DNA from: Gammaproteobacteria bacterium
GTDB lineage: Bacteria; Pseudomonadota; Gammaproteobacteria; SZUA-152
Direction: 5' to 3'
Length of the DNA stretch: 59,945 nt
Assembly: GCA_021647705.1 (NCBI GenBank)
Contig: JAKIUF010000026.1
Coordinates: 1 to 59,945, forward strand
Shown: positions 1 to 8,865 of the stretch, piece by piece
Layout of the letters: the number at the start of each line of letters is the position of its first letter
Position numbering within the stretch: the first letter of the stretch is position 1
Translations under genes and position numbers: made by a program
Notes under the pieces: model-generated
Database searches by the model: none
Told to the model about the DNA's origin: nothing
The model's input: only the letters and a program-made list of their open reading frames with translations

Positions 1-282
1 CATTTTGTAATCGATGCCTTCACGCTTGTGCAGCGCAAAAAACGGCACATCGTCACTAAGAATACGTTGTTTAAAATGAGTATATTCGGTGAGGCAGATC
101 ACCGCGTGCCGATAACGCCCGGGGGGTGTCCGGTTGATCAGATTGACAAGACCATTTTCCAATCCCCCCACATCCAGACGAAAAATAATATGCACAATAA
201 GAGGAACTCGTACAGCCGAAGTATGCTGAGCCTTCATTTCTTCGCTGGCTTCTTCAATGTTGACAGAAAACGATTTTGTCAT
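1..282 (-). CDS. Glycosyltransferase, PEP-CTERM/exosortase A-associated (TIGR03088-like), partial
   Basis: This is the N-terminal 94 codons of a gene that runs off the left edge. The ATG at 282 overlaps the TGA of the exosortase gene by four bases (ATGA), so the two are translationally coupled. After a short variable N-terminus it reads HIIFRLDVGGLENGLVNLIN, the typical opening of the sugar transferase that follows xrtA in exosortase A loci; the G-G-L-E-N segment is the glycosyl-donor loop of the GT-B fold. Such enzymes are thought to build the exopolysaccharide exported alongside PEP-CTERM proteins. The catalytic C-terminal half lies outside the window, so substrate cannot be judged. Confidence 0.85.
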   Translation of the reverse strand, partial: MTKSFSVNIEEASEEMKAQHTSAVRVPLIVHIIFRLDVGGLENGLVNLINRTPPGRYRHAVICLTEYTHFKQRILSDDVPFFALHKREGIDYKM

Positions 283-1934
283 TGTTGATCCGGCGCAACA
301 ATACTGACTTCTTCAGTGCCTACATTCTCGTTTACCACAACGATATCAGCTCCTACATTCTCAAGAAAATTCCTTAAGTCATTACGCGCTTCTTGTGGGT
401 CTATCGTGTAGTCCCTTGCAACCACCACCAACATAGCATCAACCTTGTGATTTCTCAGGCGCTCCCATGACTCCAGCATTTTAGCCATCACACGACTAGC
501 CGTAACAGCACCATTAATATTGTACCAGTGCCAGACTATGCGACGTTTATCCGCAGAGCGAATATCCGTTTCTGCGACAGCAACATTTTTTCCAGATGGC
601 ATGATGACGGAAACACTATTATCCTGTACACGCCGCCACTGTTCCTGGTCATACACCCGGTTAAGAGAGCCAACCAGTTCCTTGCCATTGTCCTGGTTTC
701 CGTAGTAAGCGACATAAAAATAAACCGTTTCAGCCTGATTTTGGTATTGCTGGTAAACAGTCTTGTCTGCACCGATATAACTGGGTTGCCAGGCATCGTC
801 ACTGGCGGTTGGCCCCGTCCATACGCCCGATGATTTTGGCAGCTCCAGACGCACTTCCTGCCCCGTGACAGCGGATGAAGCGCTCAACAAGCTGCTAGCG
901 TAAGTGCCACTGGCAAGAAAAATAATAGCGAAAGTGGAGGCAATTATCATTTGATAATTATTTTTTGATGATGGTACAACGGTGCCAGCTTGTGGTTTTT
1001 TCAGGACACTGGAGTCATCTATGGGTTCCTCGCGCCAAAAAGACCCAAACCAGAAAAGCAATAACATAACAATGCCGAAAAAAACCCAACCGTAGAGGAT
1101 ATGATCCACTCCGGTGGCAATACGCATATCGCTGAGGTAGGCGATCATCACAATACTGAAGGCACGTATGCCATTGGCAACGATAGGAACGATGATACCC
1201 AATAAAATAAAGCCGGTACGTTTCCAGTAACTGCGATAAGTCATGTAGGCATAAATACTACTAAGCGCAATGGAGGCAATCAGATAACGAATACCGCTAC
1301 AACCTTCGGCCACCACAAAATTCCCACCGGGAATAGTAAGGTAAAGCCCTTCCCAATAGACCGGTATCCCACTCAATATCAGCGCCTGAACAGCAAACCA
1401 TGCGGTTTGATCCTGTAATGGCGCAACCAGAAACTCACCAAAGGGTACTGCAAAAATCAAATAACCAAGGGGAAACATCATTGCCCTTGCCACAGCACTG
1501 CCAAGCAGCAACACGACCAAAATAGGGATGAGACTGACAAAAACCAGTTGCTGTATGAGCTGAACTTCTGCAACCCACGCCGCTAACCATAACAAGAGAG
1601 AAACCGCCAATACCGGCAATGCCATCAGATTTGGCACAGGTACCATCTGACGCAACTGTTTCCGGCGTTGCCACACAAGGTAAACACTGATGGGCACTAT
1701 CAGAAAGCCGTGGGCATAGGTTTCCGAGCGTATCCAGATCGCCACAATAGAAGCCGCAGTCTCCCAATACAAAACCAGCGCCACCAGCCAAAGCAAACCG
1801 AAAGATATCAGCGCATGTCGCCAATGGTAATTGGTGTACTGGGTATTCGTATTTACAGCAGACGTTTCTGTCGAGCCTATATCGTCGTCGGCATTTTTTG
1901 TGGCTTCCTGCATCAGAGGATTCGTACCACTCAT
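279..1934 (-). CDS. xrtA: Exosortase A fused to EpsI-type domain
   Basis: Inner-membrane cysteine transpeptidase-like protein of the PEP-CTERM sorting system, expected to cleave C-terminal PEP-CTERM signals after export. About eight membrane segments span residues 40-300. The catalytic triad is visible: Cys212 in AEGCSGIRY, Arg257 in ANGIRA and His278 in VDHILYG. Residues 330-551 form a periplasmic EpsI-like (DUF3485) domain with one further membrane segment, a common fusion in exosortase A. The ATG overlaps the stop of the upstream glycosyltransferase by four bases and the stop overlaps the next gene, so the block is one operon. No PEP-CTERM target protein is encoded in this window; substrates must lie elsewhere. 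Confidence 0.95.
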   Translation of the reverse strand: MSGTNPLMQEATKNADDDIGSTETSAVNTNTQYTNYHWRHALISFGLLWLVALVLYWETAASIVAIWIRSETYAHGFLIVPISVYLVWQRRKQLRQMVPVPNLMALPVLAVSLLLWLAAWVAEVQLIQQLVFVSLIPILVVLLLGSAVARAMMFPLGYLIFAVPFGEFLVAPLQDQTAWFAVQALILSGIPVYWEGLYLTIPGGNFVVAEGCSGIRYLIASIALSSIYAYMTYRSYWKRTGFILLGIIVPIVANGIRAFSIVMIAYLSDMRIATGVDHILYGWVFFGIVMLLLFWFGSFWREEPIDDSSVLKKPQAGTVVPSSKNNYQMIIASTFAIIFLASGTYASSLLSASSAVTGQEVRLELPKSSGVWTGPTASDDAWQPSYIGADKTVYQQYQNQAETVYFYVAYYGNQDNGKELVGSLNRVYDQEQWRRVQDNSVSVIMPSGKNVAVAETDIRSADKRRIVWHWYNINGAVTASRVMAKMLESWERLRNHKVDAMLVVVARDYTIDPQEARNDLRNFLENVGADIVVVNENVGTEEVSIVAPDQQ

Positions 1935-3163
1935 TGGTTTTCCGCCCCCGTACCGGTATCGCCAGAGTTTTCCAACAATTGTTCTATTCGGCTGAGGTTA
2001 CGAGCCCAGTCGTAATGTTCAGTAATGCAGGAACGGCCCGCTTTGCCTAATCCCTCACCACTGTCTGTGGTCAATAATTCGACGGCCTTGTTTACCATTT
2101 CTTCTGGTGTATCAGCTCTCAGTGTTTCCAGCGCCGGACAACCCACAATACCGTCCAGTGCCGCCGAAGTTGCCAGCACGGGTTTTTCCATGGCCATTGC
2201 CTCCAGCACCTTGTTTTGCACACCTCGCGCGATTCTTAACGGGGCAACGGCAGACTGTGCGTGAGCCAGATACGGGCGAATATCCTTTACAGAGCCTGTT
2301 ACATGAACACCCGCTCCCGCACTCAGTTTTTTTACCCCCTCGCCGGGGCGTCCCCCGACAATATAAAACCGTGCATCAGGCACCTGCTGAAGAATTTTTG
2401 GGAACACCGTTTGTGCAAACCACACAACAGCATCGGCATTGGCCCAATAATCCATTGCCCCTGTAAACACCAATACCCGCTCCTCTGCTGCATATGGGTT
2501 TTGCAGATTGTGGCTTTGAGAAAAATAGTCGGCATCAACGCCGTTTTCGATATAACTCACCCGGGAGGCACTTTCCGGTGCCAGTTTTTTAAACATGTCC
2601 GATTCAGCCTGCGATACAAAGATTGAGGCATCAAACTGACTGGCCACACGACGTTCAAATGTCAGCAGGGTTTTACTTTCACGCCTGTACAGCCAGCTCA
2701 TGGGCCATTTTAACGACTCACTGTATTGCTGCCATTTATCGGAATCAATATCGACAAAATCGACCACACGCCGAGTATGACTGGCGCTGTCCTGTAGCAG
2801 GTATTGGCACATAGCCGAAGAAAAAACCAATACTCGTTTTATGGCATGTTCACGCAGGGTAGCGTCCACCCATTTACGCATGCGCGCATTCTGATAATAA
2901 GGCACCGTCAGCGCCTCTCCCGTGAGAAACCCCCGGGTACTGCGCAACTTGGCAGAAAGAGGATTCAGCCCCTCATAACAAGTCTCCCCGCAAAGTTTGT
3001 CCAGTTCAGCCACATATTTCCAATCAACCGGGTCATCAATAAACGTGCCGAGATGCACCCGGTAATCTTTAACCAGCTGTTTGAGCAGATTAAACGAACG
3101 AATTTTATCGCCCTTATTGGGTGGATAGGGAATACGATGGGTAAGAAATAACAGGTCTTCCAC
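1931..3163 (-). CDS. Glycosyltransferase, PEP-CTERM/exosortase A-associated (TIGR03087-like)
   Basis: A 410-residue GT-B glycosyltransferase. The N-terminus LLFLTHRIPYPPNKGDKIRS is characteristic of the sugar transferase that precedes xrtA. The C-terminal half carries the nucleotide-sugar binding fold (VLVFTGAMDYWANADAVVWF, FYIVGGRPGEGV) and the acidic ARGVQNKVLEAMAMEKPV segment typical of family 4-like enzymes. It starts with GTG at 3163, preceded by AGGGCGG at suitable spacing, 18 bases after the decarboxylase stop, and overlaps xrtA by four bases. It probably adds a sugar during assembly of the exopolysaccharide made by this locus; donor and acceptor are unknown. Confidence 0.9.
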   Translation of the reverse strand: MEDLLFLTHRIPYPPNKGDKIRSFNLLKQLVKDYRVHLGTFIDDPVDWKYVAELDKLCGETCYEGLNPLSAKLRSTRGFLTGEALTVPYYQNARMRKWVDATLREHAIKRVLVFSSAMCQYLLQDSASHTRRVVDFVDIDSDKWQQYSESLKWPMSWLYRRESKTLLTFERRVASQFDASIFVSQAESDMFKKLAPESASRVSYIENGVDADYFSQSHNLQNPYAAEERVLVFTGAMDYWANADAVVWFAQTVFPKILQQVPDARFYIVGGRPGEGVKKLSAGAGVHVTGSVKDIRPYLAHAQSAVAPLRIARGVQNKVLEAMAMEKPVLATSAALDGIVGCPALETLRADTPEEMVNKAVELLTTDSGEGLGKAGRSCITEHYDWARNLSRIEQLLENSGDTGTGAENQ

Positions 3164-3181
3164 GTCAAGCCGCCCTGCAAA

Positions 3182-4645
3182 TCATTGATTGACCACCGCA
3201 GAGTCACCATGACTGGCTTCAGTTTGTAACTGATCCAGGGAAATGATGTCCTCGAAACTTTCCCGCTCACGAATCAATTCCGCCTTGCCTCCCTGCAACA
3301 TGACCGCCGAAGGCCGTGGATTGGAAAAATTCATCTGGTTCGGCACAAAATAAGCACCGGCATCCATGATCGCCAAAATATCTCCCGCGCTAACCGCAGG
3401 CAATTCTTTTAGCTTGAAAAGGATATCGCCAGGGTGACACAGGGGACCAAACACACTGCAACGACCACTACGCGGCGCATTCATTTTTGAGGCCACAAAC
3501 AACTCGTGATATTCGTAACCCGTTGGCATAGCGATATTTTTCCCGCCATTGGCGATAATATTGGTAACGCCATTAGCGCCAGCTTTGGTGGCCAATACTT
3601 CCAGTAATAAAATCTGCGCGCTGCTGGTGACAGCCCGCCCCGGTTCAAATATCAGAGTGGGTACGTCAGGGTCAGTCAGAGAATAATACTGACTCATCAA
3701 CCTGGAAATGGCTTTTCCGTACTCCGAGATATTAGGACAAGCCTCTGTGTCCAACGGTCGCACGGGCATGTCATTGTTCCGCATCATCATATCCACGCCG
3801 GAAAACTCCCTGACAGTGGGCACACCAAAACCGCCACCAAAATCAAAATAACGAATATCAATGCCAAGATCACGCTTCAGCACACTGGCAAATTCCAATA
3901 CTTCTTTTATCGCCGTCAGATAGATGTCTATATTGCGAATCCCAGTACCAAGATGCACATGTATGCCACAAGGCTCAAGCTGTTCGTGCTGACATAATTG
4001 TTGAAATGCCTTCAACGCATCACCATTACCAATGCCTAAGCCAAACTGCGCTGACCACCCTACTGAAGTCACCACCCGTACACCAACCCGCTGGCGATGA
4101 CCGTACTTCTTCGCCAGATCCGCAATCCACTCGATTTCGTGCAACCCGTCAATATTGATGATTTTGGCCTGATTGGAAACAGCCAATTCCAGTCCCTCGC
4201 GGGTTTTACCGGGGCCATTGACGATAATAGAAGGCCCGGGCACACCCAGTTTCAGGGCTAACCAAAGCTCAAAATGGGAAATAACCTCCGCGTAAGCACC
4301 ACATTCATGCAATGCACTAATGACCCGTGGCAACGGGTTGGTCTTATAAGAGGTACCAATCACAACCTTGGGATAATGATCAGCAAACGCATCGTAAAAG
4401 GCGCGATAGTTGCGAGCCAGTCTCTCTTTGTCCACCACATACAACGGTGCGCCATATTCTCTGGCAAGGGAAACCAGATCACAGCCTTGCGCTTCCAGAT
4501 GGCCCGCATCATTAACACTTAAATCCCAGTGGGAAGGAGCAAGCCCGCGCAAATCCAGCCCTCGGCGCGCAAACTCCTTGCGATCAGTGGTAGCAACCCT
4601 GTGAAGAAATGCCCGTGTAAGGATGTTTTTAAGCTTCCTAATCAT
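3182..4645 (-). CDS. PLP-dependent decarboxylase, exosortase A-associated (TIGR03099-like)
   Basis: A fold-III pyridoxal-phosphate decarboxylase of the diaminopimelate/ornithine decarboxylase family, 487 residues. The N-terminal TIM barrel has the PLP-lysine motif in VVIGTSYKTNPLPRVI and the glycine-rich phosphate loop FDFGGGFGVP; the C-terminal beta domain has the FGPLCHPGDILF cysteine motif and DAGAYF. Its place upstream of two PEP-CTERM-linked transferases and xrtA marks it as the exosortase-system paralogue, not LysA. The start ATG at 4645 has GAGGGC eight bases upstream. In many relatives an acyl-CoA ligase and a carrier protein sit just upstream; here there is instead a gene-free 1.4 kb, so this is the first gene of the local operon. 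Confidence 0.9.
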   Translation of the reverse strand: MIRKLKNILTRAFLHRVATTDRKEFARRGLDLRGLAPSHWDLSVNDAGHLEAQGCDLVSLAREYGAPLYVVDKERLARNYRAFYDAFADHYPKVVIGTSYKTNPLPRVISALHECGAYAEVISHFELWLALKLGVPGPSIIVNGPGKTREGLELAVSNQAKIINIDGLHEIEWIADLAKKYGHRQRVGVRVVTSVGWSAQFGLGIGNGDALKAFQQLCQHEQLEPCGIHVHLGTGIRNIDIYLTAIKEVLEFASVLKRDLGIDIRYFDFGGGFGVPTVREFSGVDMMMRNNDMPVRPLDTEACPNISEYGKAISRLMSQYYSLTDPDVPTLIFEPGRAVTSSAQILLLEVLATKAGANGVTNIIANGGKNIAMPTGYEYHELFVASKMNAPRSGRCSVFGPLCHPGDILFKLKELPAVSAGDILAIMDAGAYFVPNQMNFSNPRPSAVMLQGGKAELIRERESFEDIISLDQLQTEASHGDSAVVNQ

Positions 4646-6114
4646 TGCTCAAGCCCTCGCCCTGCACCATAAAAGAGGACAAAAAATGATGATAAAAAAT
4701 TTCCCGGACCGAACCGGTGGTCGCCGAAGCAACACGAAGAGATGTTATTGACATGTTATATTCGCTTCCTGCGCAAATTTGTAAACTGATTATACGCGCA
4801 TGAACGCGACACTTAAGACTTCAACGGCATTCTGTCGGACACAAACCCACTGAGTACGACCTCCCCTGGACCACCAAACCCCCAATATGGAGTCTGTCGG
4901 CCTCAGGATGAATCCTACTGCGGGAAATCCATTTCAGCCATTTTTTCGATCCTTTTTCGATCCTTTTTCGTTGAATACGTCCAAGACTCACCTAAAACGA
5001 TCAAAAAATGAACTCAAAATGACTTTACTCTCACTACAACCCCCGGAATCCGACACACGCTAAACTCCGCGCATTTTAGGGAAACGCGAGGACACACGCA
5101 ATTTTATGAGGAAAGCACCCGAGTTTTGCCTTCAAACCGGAAGGAAAACACCCACTAATGTGCTCTTGGTGTATTTTTTGTTAGCACAGTTCAGTAGTAA
5201 GAAACATGCACGCACTCCTAACCCCAGACCGCAAACAAAAATTATATTTTATGAGCAAAAAGAGCCAACAGCAACATACACTGACACCACCACCATCATC
5301 TGAAATCAAGTCCGCCCCTGATGTTCTGTTACTGAAATTGCTACCGAATATCATTAAGTTAATAAATTCGTAGGTTGGTGGTGAGCTTGCGAACCCCAAC
5401 ATCAGTGGCTCCGTCGAAGTTCGCACACTCACCACCAACCAACAGGAATTTTGGCTGAACTTAATGACATTGAGTTGCTACCCGTGAAGTCACTCCCATT
5501 GTTAGACAATTCAGCCAACACCGCAACATCAGCCAGGTCGTCCCACCTCAGGCGGTCTGCTCGTTGGAAACGGCAAAACCTTTTCGAGTCTCACTGCCAG
5601 AGGCGGTGGTTTACCTAAATTGAATTAAATCCAAATCACAATCGCTATGGGTATAAAATCAATGGAAAACAGTACAGGCAAACAAAAAAATCTCCGGGGC
5701 CATGTTTTTTTGAGAAAATATTATGATGGAGATAATTACCCAAATGCACATGTGTAAAACTTTATTTATTTCCGAAAAAGAGACTAAAAGCACTGGTAGT
5801 ATAAATTACATCACTGAATATTGACCATATAATATCTTTCCTTGAAAAAATATTATATGGAAAACCACTTGTCGTTTATTAAACAGAATGTTGCAATAAC
5901 CACCCGACATCACTGATCAAAACAGCCCTGAAAAATACAATAATAATTCAATACTTCTCGTAAAGCCGAGATCAACCGAACAGTGACTATAAGGATTAAA
6001 TTGTTGTTGTAGCAATTAAGCGGTACACCACACAACTATCAATTTAGGTCATAATATCCTATTTCGGCATAATGCAAACTTTTCGCATAACGTCAACTAC
6101 AGAGAATCCGTTGA
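4646..6114. other. Long gene-free spacer between exosortase operon and btsS-like gene
   Basis: No convincing gene is seen in these 1.47 kb. They contain a short direct repeat of a TTTTTCGATCC unit (about 4941-4972), a palindromic dispersed repeat (5341-5485) and a CGCTATGGGTATA tail near 5643 that recurs near 38070. The right part is AT-rich and should hold the promoters of the kinase gene and of the decarboxylase operon, but no box is clear enough to call. Confidence 0.6.
5341..5485. repeat. Dispersed palindromic repeat, GTAGGTTGGTGG family, copy 1
   Basis: A 74-bp core (5370-5443) begins GTAGGTTGGTGGTGAGC and ends with the near inverse ACTCACCACCAACC. It is nested in an outer inverted pair, ATTAAGTTAA on the left and TGAACTTAATG on the right. 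The same core and the same outer arms recur at 37829-37975. This looks like a non-coding mobile or REP/MITE-like family. Confidence 0.8.
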
Positions 6115-7842
6115 ATGCAAAATATTTTATTTTTGGAGCACATGATTCCTTTGCTACAACACATGCTGGTATTTCTGGGGCTGGCCTATCTGTTCACCAA
6201 AACACCGGTATTTACCGCGCTGGTGAACAATTCACTCTCATTACCGGACAAGGCAATCATCTATCTGGTTTTTTCCGGTTTTTGCATACTGGGAACATCC
6301 TTTAGCGAGCCATCAATGCAAACCGAGGATGCCATCGCCAATACACGAGCAATCGGGGCTGTTCTGGGTGGATTATTAGGCGGTCCTGTTGTTGGTTTTT
6401 TAGTGGGGATTACGGGGGGGATTCATCGTGTTTTCAGCATGTCATCCATCAGCGACCCGATTAATTACATTGACATAGCCTGCGCCGCTGCCACAACATT
6501 TGAAGGGCTGTTTGCAGGGTGTGTGCATCATTACCTGTCTCGCAAGGGTAAAATCGAAACGCTGTTTTCCCCTCGTTTTGTCTGGCTGGTCGCATTCGTT
6601 GTCGGATTGGGGCACGTAGCCATTATTCTGCTATTTGGCGTGTCTGTGGGCGAAGGCGCAGCGGCCTGGAGCCTGGAAAAAGAAATTGCCGTGCCCATGC
6701 TGATTGCCAACTCTGTCGGTGCTGCCCTGATCATGTATATGATCAGGGAACAAAAACGGGCCTGCGATGAACTCAGCAGTAGTACAGCGGCATGGCGAAT
6801 TGCAGATAAAACCGCCAGTATTATTTATGGACAGTTTAATCAGGAATCCAGCCGAAAAATTGCTAAAATCATTCAACACGAAACCCGGGTGGGTGCTGTT
6901 GCCATTACGGACAGAAACAGGCTGCTCGCATTTGCCGGGCTGGGTGAAGATCACCATCTGCCCGGCTCACCGATTTCCTCTACAGACACACTGAAAGTTA
7001 TCAGGGAAAACAAGGTTTTATTTGCCGACGGAATCCGCAAATCCTATCAATGCCGACTGAAAAAATCTTGTGAGCTGGGCTCCGCACTGATTATTCCGCT
7101 AAGAGATGATGCCAATAACGAGGTAGTCGGCACCATTAAACTGTATGAACCCAAAAATAAACTATTCCGCAACATCAACCGAAAGCTGGGAGAAAATCTT
7201 GCGCATTTGTTATCCGGTAGAATCCTGGCAGGTCATTATGAGCTACAACGGGAGCTTCGTATTCAAGATCAGTATAAAATATTAATGGCGCAGATTAATC
7301 CGCATTTCCTTTATAATGCACTGACGACTATTGGTCATATCACCGGAAAACAGCCCGACAGAGCCCGTAACTTATTGCATTACTTATCTGATTATTTCAG
7401 GAAAAACCTGAAAATATCAGATGATACGACCACTTTGGGCTACGAACTTGAACATGTGGAATCTTACCTGGAAATAGAGAAGGCCCGGTTTGAAGATCGA
7501 TTGCAGGTTCAGATAGATATTCCTGAACATTTACTGACACAAACCGTACCGGTTTTCACATTACAGCCCATTGTTGAAAACTCGATCAAACACGGCACCA
7601 GTGAATTACTGGGCACCGGCATAATTAAAATGACCTGTATCGAGCACAATAACAGTTTTACCCTGACGGTCGAAGATAATGCCGGTTTATATAAAAACAG
7701 TAATACCAGCGGCATTGGCCTGAAAATAAATGAGCGCATCAAAATGCGCTACGGCAATAACTATGGCATTAATATACGGTGTGAACCTGAGCAATGGACA
7801 AAGGTCAACATTCACCTGCCAAAAAACAAGGAACAAGCATGA
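6115..7842 (+). CDS. btsS: LytS/BtsS-type sensor histidine kinase
   Basis: Membrane sensor kinase closely resembling E. coli BtsS (YehU), the high-affinity pyruvate receptor. Residues 1-210 are a 5TMR-LYT sensor; 220-370 a GAF domain (VGAVAITDRNRLLAFAGLGEDHHLPG); 380-575 the HisKA_7TM/ATPase core with phospho-His397 in QINPHFLYNA and N-box IVENSIKHG. From memory, BtsS binds pyruvate through two arginines, a cysteine and a serine; both arginines (ANTR, GIHR) and the cysteine (DIACAA) align here, while the serine position is alanine, so affinity or ligand may differ. A later ATG at 6142 preceded by GGAG is an alternative start. The stop overlaps the regulator gene by four bases. Confidence 0.9.
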   Translation: MQNILFLEHMIPLLQHMLVFLGLAYLFTKTPVFTALVNNSLSLPDKAIIYLVFSGFCILGTSFSEPSMQTEDAIANTRAIGAVLGGLLGGPVVGFLVGITGGIHRVFSMSSISDPINYIDIACAAATTFEGLFAGCVHHYLSRKGKIETLFSPRFVWLVAFVVGLGHVAIILLFGVSVGEGAAAWSLEKEIAVPMLIANSVGAALIMYMIREQKRACDELSSSTAAWRIADKTASIIYGQFNQESSRKIAKIIQHETRVGAVAITDRNRLLAFAGLGEDHHLPGSPISSTDTLKVIRENKVLFADGIRKSYQCRLKKSCELGSALIIPLRDDANNEVVGTIKLYEPKNKLFRNINRKLGENLAHLLSGRILAGHYELQRELRIQDQYKILMAQINPHFLYNALTTIGHITGKQPDRARNLLHYLSDYFRKNLKISDDTTTLGYELEHVESYLEIEKARFEDRLQVQIDIPEHLLTQTVPVFTLQPIVENSIKHGTSELLGTGIIKMTCIEHNNSFTLTVEDNAGLYKNSNTSGIGLKINERIKMRYGNNYGINIRCEPEQWTKVNIHLPKNKEQA

Positions 7843-8555
7843 TTCGCACAATCATTGTTGATGATGAGCCCAATGCCCGCGAAGATCTGGAGAAAAAAAT
7901 CAAAGCAGACCCTGAGTTCGATGTCATCGGCACCTCAGCAAATGCATTTGAAGCCATAAAAGATATAAACAACAAGCACCCTGATGTGGTTTTTCTTGAT
8001 ATACAAATGCCCAGAATATCCGGTGTAGAAATGCTCAGCATGTTGGACAAGGACAATATGCCTCGTATTGTTTTTGTGACGGCCCATGGTGAGTATGCAA
8101 TAGAAGCATTCAAAAAAAATGCCATTGATTTTTTACTCAAACCGGTAAAAGATGATCGCCTGCATATTACGCTGGCACGCCTGAAAGAAAACCATCAACC
8201 ACAGCCTGTCGTTACCGAAGCACTCTCCACCGAATTGACATTCGTCCCTTGTTATCAGGGAAGCCGATATTACCTGATTAATGTTAAAGAAATCATCCAC
8301 GCATATTCCAACCCAATGACAGGGGTACATCTTGTGACGGGTGATAGCGACCAGGAGTTTCAGACCAACCTTCCATTAAAGGTGTTTGATGACAACAGTC
8401 AGTTAAAACGCTGTCACCGACAGCATATGATCAACCCTGACTACATAAAGTTTATCGAAAAACTGGAAAATGGCCTGGGTCAGATATCTACCTATGGCAA
8501 CCATACCATACCGGTTAGCCGGAACTTTATGGATAAGTTTCCTGCTATTGCCTAA
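7839..8555 (+). CDS. btsR: LytTR response regulator, BtsR-type
   Basis: Partner of the kinase. A 238-residue protein with an N-terminal receiver domain (acid pair DDE at 8-10, phospho-Asp54 in VFLDIQMP, Lys in FLLKPVK) and a C-terminal LytTR DNA-binding domain from about 135 to 238 (FVPCYQGSRYYLINVKEI, LKRCHRQHMIN, IPVSRNFM). The ATG at 7839 overlaps the kinase stop (ATGA); an upstream in-frame start inside the kinase gene is less likely because the receiver fold begins at MIRTIIVDDEPNAR. E. coli BtsR activates one transporter gene, btsT, through two half-sites. A matching pair of half-sites lies 165 bp downstream of this gene, ahead of a transporter. Confidence 0.92.
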   Translation: MIRTIIVDDEPNAREDLEKKIKADPEFDVIGTSANAFEAIKDINNKHPDVVFLDIQMPRISGVEMLSMLDKDNMPRIVFVTAHGEYAIEAFKKNAIDFLLKPVKDDRLHITLARLKENHQPQPVVTEALSTELTFVPCYQGSRYYLINVKEIIHAYSNPMTGVHLVTGDSDQEFQTNLPLKVFDDNSQLKRCHRQHMINPDYIKFIEKLENGLGQISTYGNHTIPVSRNFMDKFPAIA

Positions 8556-8720
8556 TACACCTGTGGTGCTTTTGGAGTAATAAAATTAACCGCCTGGAGG
8601 TTTGTTCCGGGCATGAAAACGCATAGCATCCGCGCGGATAAAAAAGCATACCCACCCTACGCCTTCGCCAAAAAATGGGTATTTAAAACATCACCTATTG
8701 CCGACTTTTTGTCGTCTAAC

Positions 8721-8749
8721 CCCGTTCATCTCCAAATAATCACCGTTCA
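8721..8749 (+). promoter_or_regulatory. Tandem LytTR (BtsR-type) operator upstream of NRAMP-like gene
   Basis: Two direct repeats, CCCGTTCA (8721-8728) and ACCGTTCA (8742-8749), are separated by 13 bp, a 21-bp period or two helical turns. The BtsR site as I remember it is two ACC[GA]CTC[AT] boxes 13 bp apart, so these differ by about one base each. They lie 117 bp before the transporter ATG. A possible -10 box GATAAT is at 8802-8807. Confidence 0.65.
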
Positions 8750-8865
8750 TACCAACATACCACCACTGGCCAGATAGAGGCTGTGATTTTCCACTCCTCC
8801 AGATAATCTCTGTGTAAACCGGCTGAAACTTTAGCTGGAAATTCTATTTGTGAATAGGAGGACAC

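Noticed and set aside
4941..4972. Tandem TTTTTCGATCC units as a possible iteron array
   Set aside because: Only two to three copies, no origin-like neighbours or replication gene.
5106..5303. 65-codon open frame in the long spacer before the kinase gene
   Set aside because: No ribosome site, low-complexity threonine-rich tail, and it runs toward a non-coding palindromic repeat.
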